Positions 37,377-46,317 of a DNA stretch of 64,000 nucleotides are shown piece by piece. The stretch covers positions 496,001 through 560,000 of the forward strand of contig NZ_PHSO01000004.1 of the NCBI RefSeq assembly GCF_002870965.1, in the 5' to 3' direction. A program made the translations under genes and the position numbers. The notes beneath the pieces were generated by a model, which was given only the letters and a program-made list of their open reading frames with translations, did no database searches and was not told where the DNA came from. The stretch's first letter is position 1; every line of letters starts with the position of its first letter. This DNA comes from Tsuneonella flava (GTDB lineage Bacteria > Pseudomonadota > Alphaproteobacteria > Sphingomonadales > Sphingomonadaceae).

Positions 37377-38528
37377 TCAGGCAAAATGCAACCGACGATA
37401 TTTCCCGCGAAAATAGAGCAGGGGATCGCGCCGTGCATCGAATTGCGCCCGCTTAACTTCGCCCACCAGAATGAAGTGATCGCCGCCTTCGTGAACCGCA
37501 TGGCGGCGACATTCGAACGCGCTGAGCGATCCGGCCAGTACCGGGGCACCGTTTTCGCCTTCGCTCCAGTCCGATGCAGCAAAGCGATCCTCGCCCTTAC
37601 CGGCAAAGCGGTTGGACACCGGCTGCTGTCCGATTTGCAGGACATTGACCGCGAAGTGTTCTGCCTGCTGCAAGATCGGCCCGCTGCTGGCGGTGTTCGC
37701 GATACAGACGAGCAGCAGAGGCGGGTCGAGTGAGACGGAGGTGAAGCTGTTGGCGGTCAACCCGATCGGCGTGCCATCGGGCGACATCGCTGTGACAACC
37801 GTGATCCCCGTGGCGAAACACCCCAGCGCATCGCGCAAAGTCCGCGCATCCGAACCAGCGCGAAATTCCGACGGGCCGCGCGGTTGCTTTCGTTCGAGAA
37901 AATCGACCAGCAAGCCGTTGAAATCATCGGTCTGATCCGTGGCCAGCAATCGATCAACTTCGCCCACTTCCACCATTTCGCAATCGGGCAATGCCCGGAC
38001 GAACTGTTCGGCATCGCCCGAGCTGTCATGGGGACTCAATGCGCCGCGCACGAACAGAGTGGGCAAGGCCAGCCGGGGCGCGACGGTCTCTATCTGCGAT
38101 GCCAGATCGGCCGACACCGGGCCGCCGAACGCCTCCCCCTCAAAACGGGTGGGCATGTCCACCAGCACCAGCGCGGCGGCGAGCGAAGCGGCATCGTCCG
38201 CCAGCGCCACCATCGCGCTCCAGCCCGCCTGCATGGCCGCCACCACCACCGGCCGTGTTCCCACTTGCGCCAGAACCGCGCGCAAATCGCCAACATGGGC
38301 ATCGAAATCGAAACGCCCTTCACCCGGCGTGCCGCTGCCGCCATGTCCGCGCAGATCGAGTGCGATCACCCGGCGACCGGCGCGGACCAGCGCGTCGGAA
38401 ACATCGCGCCATACCACGCGACTCTGACCGATCCCGTGGATCAGCAGGATAGCCGGATCGTGACCATCGCCAACGACTTCAGCTTGCAGCGTCACGCCAC
38501 CGAAGCCGTTGAAAGTCGTAATGGTCAT
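37377..38528 (-). CDS. Alpha/beta-hydrolase-like domain fused to a flavin reductase
   Basis: The 383-residue protein has two domains. Residues 1-210 form an alpha/beta hydrolase fold (LLIHGIGQSRVVW with the HG motif at 31-32; LDLRGHGGSG). The nucleophile elbow reads AMQAG with Gln100 where Ser is expected, and no His is seen near residue 190, so it looks catalytically inactive. Residues 225-383 form an FMN-binding flavin reductase (DALGCFATGITVVTAM, GLTANSFTSVSLDPPLLLVC, FAVNVL). Such reductases usually feed FMNH2 to a monooxygenase; none is adjacent. I chose ATG 38528; the frame opens 16 codons earlier. Confidence 0.82.
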   Translation of the reverse strand: MTITTFNGFGGVTLQAEVVGDGHDPAILLIHGIGQSRVVWRDVSDALVRAGRRVIALDLRGHGGSGTPGEGRFDFDAHVGDLRAVLAQVGTRPVVVAAMQAGWSAMVALADDAASLAAALVLVDMPTRFEGEAFGGPVSADLASQIETVAPRLALPTLFVRGALSPHDSSGDAEQFVRALPDCEMVEVGEVDRLLATDQTDDFNGLLVDFLERKQPRGPSEFRAGSDARTLRDALGCFATGITVVTAMSPDGTPIGLTANSFTSVSLDPPLLLVCIANTASSGPILQQAEHFAVNVLQIGQQPVSNRFAGKGEDRFAASDWSEGENGAPVLAGSLSAFECRRHAVHEGGDHFILVGEVKRAQFDARRDPLLYFRGKYRRLHFA

Positions 38529-38819
38529 CGTTGTTACCCGTTCGAATCCGCTGCCATGAAGGTGCGTGCAAGCCACCCCGCTGCGGCCCTATCGCACGTA
38601 AACTGCGCGGAACGCCAGACACTCCTTGCCGTGCTGTTGCTGTATCGTTCGAAGGATTGAGGCACTCACCGCATAATCTGGACAGGTCGACCAGAGACAA
38701 TGCCTTACCGCACCCAACTCAGCGTATCATCAGCCGGGGGATAAAATGTATCCCACTATGGAGGTATTATGCCTCCTCCCTTCGGGCGATATTTTCGAAG
38801 CCCGACACCACAGCGCCCA

Positions 38820-39300
38820 AATGAAACCAACTATTAATTAGTTAAGTATAAATAAAATATCCATTTTGCTTGAAATGTTTCAATATTGCCGATAGATGAA
38901 TATTGATTTTTTGATATAATATCCGCCGGATGGGTTTAGGGTTTCTCCATCCGTTATCGATGCACGCTTGTGTGGCACGAAGGGATGGTCAGTGGTTCAG
39001 TTATCGTATGGCGTAATCGCAGACGCCTCTTCGACCGCAATATCGTATATTATAATAATATATATCGTAGCAGCCCTTGCCATTCCCGTTATTGCAGTGC
39101 GCGCACTGCCCAAATCCCGCGCATCAAAGATATTCAGAAAGAATATCTGGTATGTTATATTTAGTCCATTTATTCTTTTTATAATAATTATTGTTAATTC
39201 TTTATATTATACATCAAAATCATTATTAATAATTAAAATAATATTTATTCGACTTCTTGAAGCGGCGATGGGCCGCAAAATGTATAAACGCGTACGATCG
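38820..39300. other. AT-rich island
   Basis: This stretch is strikingly AT-rich compared with the rest of the window (for example TTAATTAGTTAAGTATAAAT near 38836). It contains a TATAAT hexamer at 38915-38920 and the near-palindrome TTGAAATGTTTCAA at 38870-38883. It leads into the small membrane protein gene. The region 38529-38819 before it holds no recognisable gene. Composition suggests recent acquisition. Confidence 0.7.
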
Positions 39301-39411
39301 TACGAGTATTTCGGCTATTACTCCAACGACAAGTCGAGATACTCCAGCACCCCAACCCGCACCAAGCCTCATCAACCGGAAGAAGAGCTGGTGGGCGAAC
39401 ACCAGCGCTGA
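38992..39411 (+). CDS. Hypothetical membrane protein in AT-rich island
   Basis: From GTG 38992 the product has 139 residues and two hydrophobic stretches (STAISYIIIIYIVAALAIPV and YVIFSPFILFIIIIVNSLYY), then a tail rich in Lys, Arg, Tyr and Ser. AAGGGA lies about 8 nt upstream; TTG 38968 is an alternative. Isoleucine is often coded by ATA and ATT, unlike neighbours. I recognise no family. The sequence may be a recent import, or a small envelope protein with low conservation. Confidence 0.55.
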   Translation: MVQLSYGVIADASSTAISYIIIIYIVAALAIPVIAVRALPKSRASKIFRKNIWYVIFSPFILFIIIIVNSLYYTSKSLLIIKIIFIRLLEAAMGRKMYKRVRSYEYFGYYSNDKSRYSSTPTRTKPHQPEEELVGEHQR

Positions 39412-39538
39412 ATTGCCACGGGCCTGTCGTTATACGTGGTACCCGGCTCTCCTTTCGCCCCCTCATTGCCGAACTGCGCCCTCTCCCAAGAATTTCTCCA
39501 TCGACTTGGCCCATCGCTGGCCCTAACGGCACGCCGAT

Positions 39539-40045
39539 ATGGCGACTATCGTTCCCCTTGAGGCTGTCGATCCGCAGCTGATCGAAGAATTGCTCGACGA
39601 GGCATTCGGGCCGGATCGTTTTGCGCGCACCGCGTATCGCATCCGCACCGGGATGGACTGGCTGCCCGGCCTCAGCTTCGCGGCAATGGACGACGACGAT
39701 TTCCTTGTCGGCACGATCCAGCTCTGGCCCGTGGCGCTGACCGATCCGCAAGGGCGCGCGCACCCAATGCTGATGGTCGGCCCGGTGGCGGTGATGCCCG
39801 GCCATCAGGGCGAGGGATACGGCAAAGCGTTAATGGCTGCTGCGCTTGGCGCAATCGATCCGCAGGCCCCGTTGCCGCAAGTGCTGATCGGTGACGCGGA
39901 ATATTACGGACAATGGGACTTCTCCGCCCGGATGACTGGCGGCTGGAACTGCCCCGGTCCCTATGAGAAACACCGCCTGCTCGCCCGCGCCAGCAGCGAT
40001 GCTGTTCTGCCCGAACAGGGGATGCTTGGCCCGTGGATGGGATAA
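39539..40045 (+). CDS. GNAT family N-acetyltransferase
   Basis: The 168-residue protein has the GNAT acetyl-CoA site VMPGHQGEGYGKALMAAAL (Q-x-x-G-x-G type), the beta-4 strand MLMVGPVAV, and QVLIGDAEYYGQWDF at the C-terminal half. This last pattern is seen in YhbS-like GNATs. The substrate is unknown. It lies alone between the AT-rich island and the OmpA-type gene. Confidence 0.88.
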   Translation: MATIVPLEAVDPQLIEELLDEAFGPDRFARTAYRIRTGMDWLPGLSFAAMDDDDFLVGTIQLWPVALTDPQGRAHPMLMVGPVAVMPGHQGEGYGKALMAAALGAIDPQAPLPQVLIGDAEYYGQWDFSARMTGGWNCPGPYEKHRLLARASSDAVLPEQGMLGPWMG

Positions 40046-40294
40046 ATAGCTGACCGGCTGAACCCAACTGCATTGACAACCAGAGTGATGCCACCGGATC
40101 AACCTGCGGCGGCCGTACCGATACTCGCCGCCACCCGCCAACGCGCCTGCCTCAAAATATACTCTCTGGCCGCGTAACGAGCTAACCTCCCCCGATATTT
40201 TCCTCCCCACTTTCCAGATTGGCGGACTTCGCCGTCCGGCTGCGTTGATCCTGATGCACGGAGATTTTCCAGCCGACGGAGGGGATACGACAGC

Positions 40295-41401
40295 ATGGCT
40301 ATTCGAATATTCAACCAACACGCACGCATCATCGCAGCAAGCACAGCGCTGGCAATCATCGCTGTGGCACCGGGCCATGCATCGGCGCAGGGTTTGTTTG
40401 GCCAGATTACCAAGAGGGTAAAACAGGCGGTCCAGTCCGAAGTTACCAAGAAGGCTGAAAAGGAAACACGCAAGGCCACCCGGTGCGTTCTGGGGGAAGC
40501 CGACTGCGCCGCTCAGCAACGCCAGCGCAACAGCAGATCAGCGAACGGCAGCACTGCTTCGGCAGACCTCACCTCAGGGCCAAGCGCCTTGATTTCGCCC
40601 TACCCCGGCTCTGTAGAGCAAAGCCGGGAGTATCAGGACTATACCGACTATCCACGCGTCATCGGCATGGACCGGAGCCGCCATGCCGAAACGCAGGTAC
40701 TCGAAGGCGCATTGACCCGCCTGCTGTATTCCAACCCCAAAGGCCGTTCGACCCTCGAATTGATCCGCAACTATCGTAATGCTCTGGAAGCGCGAGGTTT
40801 CAAGGTCGATTACGAAGTCCCCAATGCCAAAAGTTGGATTCTCAATATTCGCGAGGCCAACGGCATGATCGCCTATGGCACGGATGTGCGCTATTTTACC
40901 GGCAAGCTGCGGTATAACGATGGCACCGCATACGTTTCCATTCTGGTCTATCGCGAAGCCAGCGGGTTTGGCCGGACCAATATCCATATCCTGCAAACCA
41001 ACGAGATGGATGCCGGCATGGTCGGGGTCGATCCTTCAGCAATGGCCGCCGAGCTGGAGCGTAGTGGCGAGGTCAACCTAAAAGGTGTGTTCTTCGACAC
41101 CGGACGCGCCACATTACGCCCTGAATCCAGCGCGGAACTGGATACCGTGGCATCCCTTATGGCGTCACAGCCACAACTGACGATGAAAATCGTCGGTCAT
41201 ACCGACAGCACCGGCAGTATGGCGAACAATCAGGCGCTCTCCCTTCGACGCGCCGGAGCGGTACGGGATGCCCTGATAGCGCGCGGCGTAGATGGTCAGC
41301 GATTGCACGCGATCGGTATGGGAAGCCGCGATCCAATCGCCAGCAATGCGACCGACGAAGGCAGAGCTCAAAATCGCCGGGTCATGCTTGTGCGGCAATG
41401 A
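40295..41401 (+). CDS. OmpA family outer-membrane/peptidoglycan-binding protein
   Basis: The 368-residue protein has a signal peptide (IIAVAPGHASAQG), a basic low-complexity region with RVKQAVQSEVTKKAEKE, a central domain with ALTRLLYSNPKGRSTLELIRNYRNALEARGF resembling DUF4892, and an OmpA domain at about 265-368 (VFFDTGRATLRPESSAELD, GHTDSTGSMANNQALSLRRA, GRAQNRRVML). The Asp and Arg that bind diaminopimelate are present. GGAGGG precedes ATG 40295. It probably tethers the outer membrane to peptidoglycan. Confidence 0.88.
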   Translation: MAIRIFNQHARIIAASTALAIIAVAPGHASAQGLFGQITKRVKQAVQSEVTKKAEKETRKATRCVLGEADCAAQQRQRNSRSANGSTASADLTSGPSALISPYPGSVEQSREYQDYTDYPRVIGMDRSRHAETQVLEGALTRLLYSNPKGRSTLELIRNYRNALEARGFKVDYEVPNAKSWILNIREANGMIAYGTDVRYFTGKLRYNDGTAYVSILVYREASGFGRTNIHILQTNEMDAGMVGVDPSAMAAELERSGEVNLKGVFFDTGRATLRPESSAELDTVASLMASQPQLTMKIVGHTDSTGSMANNQALSLRRAGAVRDALIARGVDGQRLHAIGMGSRDPIASNATDEGRAQNRRVMLVRQ

Positions 41402-41570
41402 CAGCAACAAGGGCTGTGGCGAGCCTGTGAAAAGAGCCTGGTGCAGAATAAACGCTTTGAACCGGCTGTCTCCGGGAATCTGCGTCACTCGCTACCGGAT
41501 ATAGATCATGCTGCGTCGTTCGCGGGTTTGATATAGCAACCAAAGCGGCCCCAAAACGACATCGCCCGAC

Positions 41571-41624
41571 AGGAATACCTGATGATGGCTCTCTGACATC
41601 GGGGTGCCGCTGTCAGGTATTCCT
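41571..41624. promoter_or_regulatory. Twelve-bp inverted repeat upstream of the sigma factor gene
   Basis: AGGAATACCTGA (41571-41582) is repeated in inverted form as TCAGGTATTCCT (41613-41624), 30 bp apart. The left arm with its flanking base also contains the shorter palindrome CAGG-AATA-CCTG. It lies 36 bp before the sigma factor start. It could be a pair of operators or a leader hairpin. Confidence 0.5.
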
Positions 41625-41660
41625 TGAAACGGATACAAATTCCGCAATAGACATAGGGTG

Positions 41661-42212
41661 ATGACCAGTCGTGCAAACCCGCTTCCGGCAAGGGACGGCC
41701 AACTCAGCCTGTCGGAGGAGTTGCTTGCCGAAACATATGATGCACTACGCAGGATCGCGTCGCGCCAGTTGTCGCGACAATCCGGTACGCCCTCCCTCAA
41801 CACGACCCTGATCGTCCACGAGGCATGGCTGAAGCTGGCCGGAGATGAACAGCGGCGGTTTAACGACCGCAATCACTACCTCGCCACCGCTGCCAGAGCG
41901 ATGCGGCAAATTCTGGTGGATCATGCCCGGCGCAAGGCGACCGACAAGCGCGGCGCTGGCGCGGTGCATATCGATATCGACGATTGCTTTGTCGCGGAAG
42001 CAACGCCGATGAATGCCGTGCTCACTGTGGATGAAGCGTTGGAGGCGTTGTCTGCCCATGCGCCTGAGCTGGAGCCGGTGGTCGAATGCCGCTTTTTTGG
42101 CGGACTGACCACTCAGGAAACCGCCGATGCGCTGGGCCGATCGGTCCGTACCGTTGAACGGCAATGGGCCCGCGCGCGCGCCTATCTGAGCGAGGAATTC
42201 CAGCCGGAATAA
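41661..42212 (+). CDS. ECF-like RNA polymerase sigma factor
   Basis: The 183-residue protein looks like the TIGR02999-type sigma-70 group, which is often found near Ser/Thr kinases. It has region 2 (LSEELLAETYDALRRIASRQL, HYLATAARAMRQILVDHARRK) and region 4 (PELEPVVECRFFGGLTTQETADALGRSVRTVERQWARARAYL). No anti-sigma factor is adjacent; a kinase gene follows about 1.5 kb downstream. GTG 41658 is an alternative start. Its targets are likely to include nearby surface genes, but that is inference. Confidence 0.9.
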   Translation: MTSRANPLPARDGQLSLSEELLAETYDALRRIASRQLSRQSGTPSLNTTLIVHEAWLKLAGDEQRRFNDRNHYLATAARAMRQILVDHARRKATDKRGAGAVHIDIDDCFVAEATPMNAVLTVDEALEALSAHAPELEPVVECRFFGGLTTQETADALGRSVRTVERQWARARAYLSEEFQPE

Positions 42213-42379
42213 CGGCGCACGCCGGCATACCGTCACACGCTGGAGTGGATCCCGGGACCATTCCTGCACTGCAATCGGTCGCTGCCCCTGACCGGCGATG
42301 AGCTTTCCGCGATCGCCCGCCCTCACCTCTCCATAAGTTACGATACGCACGGCATTTGCGTCCAGCGGCAGAATGTTGC

Positions 42380-42394
42380 CACGTGATTGACGTG
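42380..42394. promoter_or_regulatory. CACGT inverted repeat upstream of the trimeric autotransporter
   Basis: CACGT-GATTG-ACGTG is a 5-bp-arm palindrome about 170 bp before the adhesin start codon. It lies in a 353-bp gene-free interval and may be an operator. I see no other feature in 42213-42565. Confidence 0.35.
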
Positions 42395-42565
42395 ACTTGT
42401 GCTGGCTCGGTCGCGCCATGTTTCGCACCCTCTGGTGGCGGGAATGGCTGCCAGGCTGCGTTGTTCCTTGCATGCCCCCTCTCCTCTCACGCGCTGAACA
42501 CCGGCGCGCCACTACTTTCGGCGATCGCAATTCATCTTTCACGCAGTAACTGAAGGACTTCATTC

Positions 42566-43540
42566 ATGGTAAAATACAAACTGTCTGTATGCTCACGGCC
42601 TACGCTTGCCATCGCGCTGATGAGCAGCATGTTATGCTTGCTTCCTGCTTCTCCGGCCCATGCCGATAGCACTGTCGAATGCAATGTCGGGGCCGGGAAC
42701 AGCTCTAGCGAATGCGGTGAAAACAGTCTTGCCACCCGCCTTGCTTCAACTGCCGTCGGCGCACTTACCAGGGCAACGGGGGACAGATCAACTGCTGTCG
42801 GTGCAGGAGCTGACGCTAATGGCGATCGTTCGATTGCCGTCGGCCAGGCTGCCTTTGCTAGCGCTGACGATACCATCGCAGTTGGCAGAGCCTCCAACGC
42901 GACCTTCAGCAATGGTATTGCTTTGGGCGCCGGTTCTGCTGCTCTGGCCACCAATTCGGTGGCGATAGGATATCGTTCTCTGGCGGAGGAGAACAATACT
43001 GTCTCTATCGGCAGTGAGGGCGCCGAGCGGCGGCTCGTCAATGTTGCTGACGGCATCAACAGCACCGACAGTGCCAATATGGGCCAACTCAACAAGGAGA
43101 CGGCCCAGCGCACCGCCGCAGATGCAGCGTTGCAGGGCAATATAGACACCAACACCGCCGGGATCGCTGCCAACACGACGGCCATCGCGACCAATACGGC
43201 GGATATTGCCGCCAGCATGGCCGCAGTCGCCAGCAGCATCGGCGGGATTTCAGCCAATACCGCACGGATCGACGATCTGTATGCGATCACAGACAGCAAC
43301 CGGCGTCAGGCACAGCGTGGAACCGCTGTCGCCCTGGCGCTGACGGCAGCGCCGATGCCGTCCCAAGCGGGAAAAACCAGCTATACTTTCAATCTGGCGA
43401 CCTATCGCGGGGCGCAGGCCGCGGGGTTATCTCTCGCTCACCGTGTGGACAGCGATAACCCGTTTGCCATAACCGTCGGCGCTTCATTTGCTGGCAAAGG
43501 GGATGTGGCGGCGCGGGTCGGTGTTGCCGGAGAGTTTTGA
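42566..43540 (+). CDS. Short trimeric autotransporter adhesin (YadA-like)
   Basis: The 324-residue protein has a signal peptide, a head of YadA-type repeats (SIAVGQAAFASADDTIAVG, SVAIGYRSLAEENNTVSIG), a neck with RLVNVADGINSTDSANMGQL, a short stalk built of TNTAGIAANTTAIATNTADI units, and a C-terminal membrane anchor ending ARVGVAGEF. This is a complete but very small type Vc secretion system. It lies between the sigma factor and the kinase and is probably surface exposed; the ligand is unknown. Confidence 0.88.
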   Translation: MVKYKLSVCSRPTLAIALMSSMLCLLPASPAHADSTVECNVGAGNSSSECGENSLATRLASTAVGALTRATGDRSTAVGAGADANGDRSIAVGQAAFASADDTIAVGRASNATFSNGIALGAGSAALATNSVAIGYRSLAEENNTVSIGSEGAERRLVNVADGINSTDSANMGQLNKETAQRTAADAALQGNIDTNTAGIAANTTAIATNTADIAASMAAVASSIGGISANTARIDDLYAITDSNRRQAQRGTAVALALTAAPMPSQAGKTSYTFNLATYRGAQAAGLSLAHRVDSDNPFAITVGASFAGKGDVAARVGVAGEF

Positions 43541-43716
43541 ATCAGCGCGGCTGTGTGGCCTCGGCTCATCATCGGCCAGACCCTATGCCGCGCTTCTTTG
43601 TCCCTGCTCCGTTCACGGGGAAGGAGCAGGACACACTTGGTCGGCGTTCGAATTTGAGCCATGATTGCGTATCGGAGGGGGCGCGGACATTCGATGATGG
43701 GAGAATAGCTTAGGCA

Positions 43717-46209
43717 ATGCCGCACAACATGGGGTCTCGACCGGGCGCGGATGCCCGGCAGCGTGTCGATAGCGCGTTCGAGGCAGTGCTTGATCTGCCC
43801 GATGGCGATCGTGCGGCATGGGTTGACCGTCATTTTGCCGATGCTCCCGAACTGGCGCACCGCACCCACCGGCTGATCTCGGCTGAACGGCGCAGTCGAA
43901 AACTGTTCGCAAACTTGCAATTCGAACGGGATTGCGTGTTGGGAACGGCCATTCCCGATATTGCCCAGGCGCCGGGCGACGACCCACGGATCGGCCGTCG
44001 CTATGGGCCGTGGCGCGTCATGCGGCATCTGGGATCGGGCGGGCTTTCCGAGGTTTATGCAGTGGTCCGCGACGATGGTCGCTATCAGCAAGATGCCGCG
44101 CTGAAGATATTGCGTAGCGGCCATTTCGGGTCCGATGCCAAGGCGTTGTTCATGCGCGAACGCCGCACGCTGGCAAGCCTCAACCATCCGGCGCTCGTGC
44201 GGATCATCGATGGTGGCGAAACCGCGACCGGATCGCCGTGGCTGGTGATGGAGCAGGTCGAAGGACAGCCGATCACCGATTATGCACGTGAACAGGCACT
44301 GCCGTTGTCGGCACGGCTCGACCTCGTCGCGCAATGCGCCGATGCGCTGCAGGCCGCGCATGAACGCGGTGTGTTGCATGGTGATATCAAACCCGATCAC
44401 CTGATCCTGCAAAGCGATGGGATGGTCCGGCTGCTCGATTTCGGGATCGCGCAATTGCTGGGGGAAGACGGTGCGGCAGATGAAGTCGTCGCCCTCACCC
44501 CGGCCAGCGCTTCGCCTGAGCAATATGAAGGACAGCGACTGACGACCGCGAGCGACATCTTTCAGCTGGGCAAGATATTGGAGGAGATCACGGCGGGAGA
44601 GCGGGCTGGCCCCGAACTTGCCGCAATCATCGCGCGTGCGACCGCCCCCGATCCCAGCAGCCGCTATCGTTCGGCAGCCGCGCTGGCCACCGATTTGCGA
44701 CGTTTGCTGCAGGGTCAGGCAACCGAGGCGCTGCCCGACAACACACCGCGGGCACTGAAGCGGATCATGCGGCAGAATCGATTGGCGAGCGCACTGGCGG
44801 TTCTCGTCCTTGTCGCGCTGGCCGGGTGGGGTGCCACGGCGACAGTCGGCGCCTGGCGCATAGATCGCGCGCGGCAGACTGCCGAGCTTGCCGCCGATCG
44901 CGCGGAACGCGGGCGACAGGCCTTGCTTGACCTGTTCCGCCGTGCCGATCCGCTCGAACTCGATGCAACCGGGCCGGTTTCATCGAACAGTATTACAATC
45001 ATCGATGAAGCGCTGGCCGATGCCAGGAAACGGCTGGCGGACGACCCGGCCCTGTTGGGACGGCTCAGCGGATGGGCAGCACGGTTACATCAGCGCGCCG
45101 GACAGGATGGCCGGGCCGCCGCACTGGCTGCGGATGCGGAGGCGTTTGCGCGACAGGCTGATGGGACGCAAAGTAGCAAATATGCCGCTGCGCTCGCCTA
45201 TCGTGCGCGGCTGGCGATTGAGCGCGGGGCAACGGTGCCAGGCAATGCAGACATGGTACGTGCGCTTGAAATCGTCGATCGCGCCGGAGCCAGCGACGAG
45301 GCTTCGCTCGACACCCTGTTACTGGCAGCCTGGTCGAAAGAGGGGGACTGGCAGGCACAACTGCCGCTGTTCCGCCGTGCCGCCGCACTGGCGGAAACAC
45401 TCGATATCGATGACGCGCGGATCGAAGCGGGATCGGGCATTGGCCGCGCGCTGGATGGGTTGGGACAACTGGACGAAGCCGAGCGGCAAGTGCGGTTCGT
45501 GCTCAATCTGGCGGAAAAGCGATATGGCCCAGACCATCCGCGCCTCACTTTGCCGTTGTCCGATCTGGGGCGGATCGCGCAGCATCGCGGCCAGCCGGAA
45601 GACGCGGCCCGGTGGCACCGGCGCGCACGCGACATCGCGATTGCCGCCTATGGGTCCGATACACCGGCGGTTCTGTCCCACCGCAACAACCTCGCAATGG
45701 CATTGCAAGCGGCGGGCGATCTGGCCAGCGCAACGCGCGAACTGCGTGCGATCTACGCCTTGCGCGTTCGTAAGGACGGAGCGGATGCATTGGCCACCGG
45801 CGAAGTCGCTCAAAACCTGGCGACCGCTCTGGTTCGGGCACATAAATATAACGAAGCGGAAAAGTATCTCGCGATTGCAGAACGGGTGTTTGCCAGCAAT
45901 CTGCCGGCGGGTCATCCGCGGCGTATGTTTCCCGCGCTCACGCGATCGGAAATGCGGCTGGCACAGCATCGCTGGCGTGAGGCAGAGGCCGCAGCAGCGC
46001 GGGCGCTGGGCGGTTTGCGAAACGCCCTGCCTGCCGGCCATTTTGCCATCGCCACCGCCCAATGCCGGGTTGCCACAGCACGGCTGGAACAGGGCGACAG
46101 CAAAGCCCTGCCGACATTGCGGCAGGCGGTTTCCGCGTTGGGTGTAAGCGGCGCGCCCGATATCTATCGCACCCCGTGCGAAGCCGCCCTACAGCGCTTT
46201 TCTTCCTGA
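43717..46209 (+). CDS. Ser/Thr protein kinase with membrane helix and TPR region
   Basis: The 830-residue protein has a kinase domain (GSGGLSEVY at 106-114; Lys130 in AALKIL; HGDIKPDHL at 221-229 in place of HRD; DFG at 241-243), a membrane helix at about 357-379, and a C-terminal part of TPR/Kelch-like helical repeats (LDGLGQLDEAERQVRFVLNLAEKRYGPDHPR, TPAVLSHRNNLAMALQAAGD). This pairing with a TIGR02999-type sigma factor is a known pattern. The HRD Arg is replaced by Gly, so activation-loop regulation may be relaxed. Substrates are unknown. Confidence 0.9.
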   Translation: MPHNMGSRPGADARQRVDSAFEAVLDLPDGDRAAWVDRHFADAPELAHRTHRLISAERRSRKLFANLQFERDCVLGTAIPDIAQAPGDDPRIGRRYGPWRVMRHLGSGGLSEVYAVVRDDGRYQQDAALKILRSGHFGSDAKALFMRERRTLASLNHPALVRIIDGGETATGSPWLVMEQVEGQPITDYAREQALPLSARLDLVAQCADALQAAHERGVLHGDIKPDHLILQSDGMVRLLDFGIAQLLGEDGAADEVVALTPASASPEQYEGQRLTTASDIFQLGKILEEITAGERAGPELAAIIARATAPDPSSRYRSAAALATDLRRLLQGQATEALPDNTPRALKRIMRQNRLASALAVLVLVALAGWGATATVGAWRIDRARQTAELAADRAERGRQALLDLFRRADPLELDATGPVSSNSITIIDEALADARKRLADDPALLGRLSGWAARLHQRAGQDGRAAALAADAEAFARQADGTQSSKYAAALAYRARLAIERGATVPGNADMVRALEIVDRAGASDEASLDTLLLAAWSKEGDWQAQLPLFRRAAALAETLDIDDARIEAGSGIGRALDGLGQLDEAERQVRFVLNLAEKRYGPDHPRLTLPLSDLGRIAQHRGQPEDAARWHRRARDIAIAAYGSDTPAVLSHRNNLAMALQAAGDLASATRELRAIYALRVRKDGADALATGEVAQNLATALVRAHKYNEAEKYLAIAERVFASNLPAGHPRRMFPALTRSEMRLAQHRWREAEAAAARALGGLRNALPAGHFAIATAQCRVATARLEQGDSKALPTLRQAVSALGVSGAPDIYRTPCEAALQRFSS

Positions 46210-46317
46210 AATGCGCTGAACCCGCAGATAGTGGCGGAATTTCGCCGCGCTTCTCGTGATGCAAGATGACAGGCAGAGCCGTGAGGCCCCGCCACAGCTT
46301 CATTCGAGGGGATTTAC

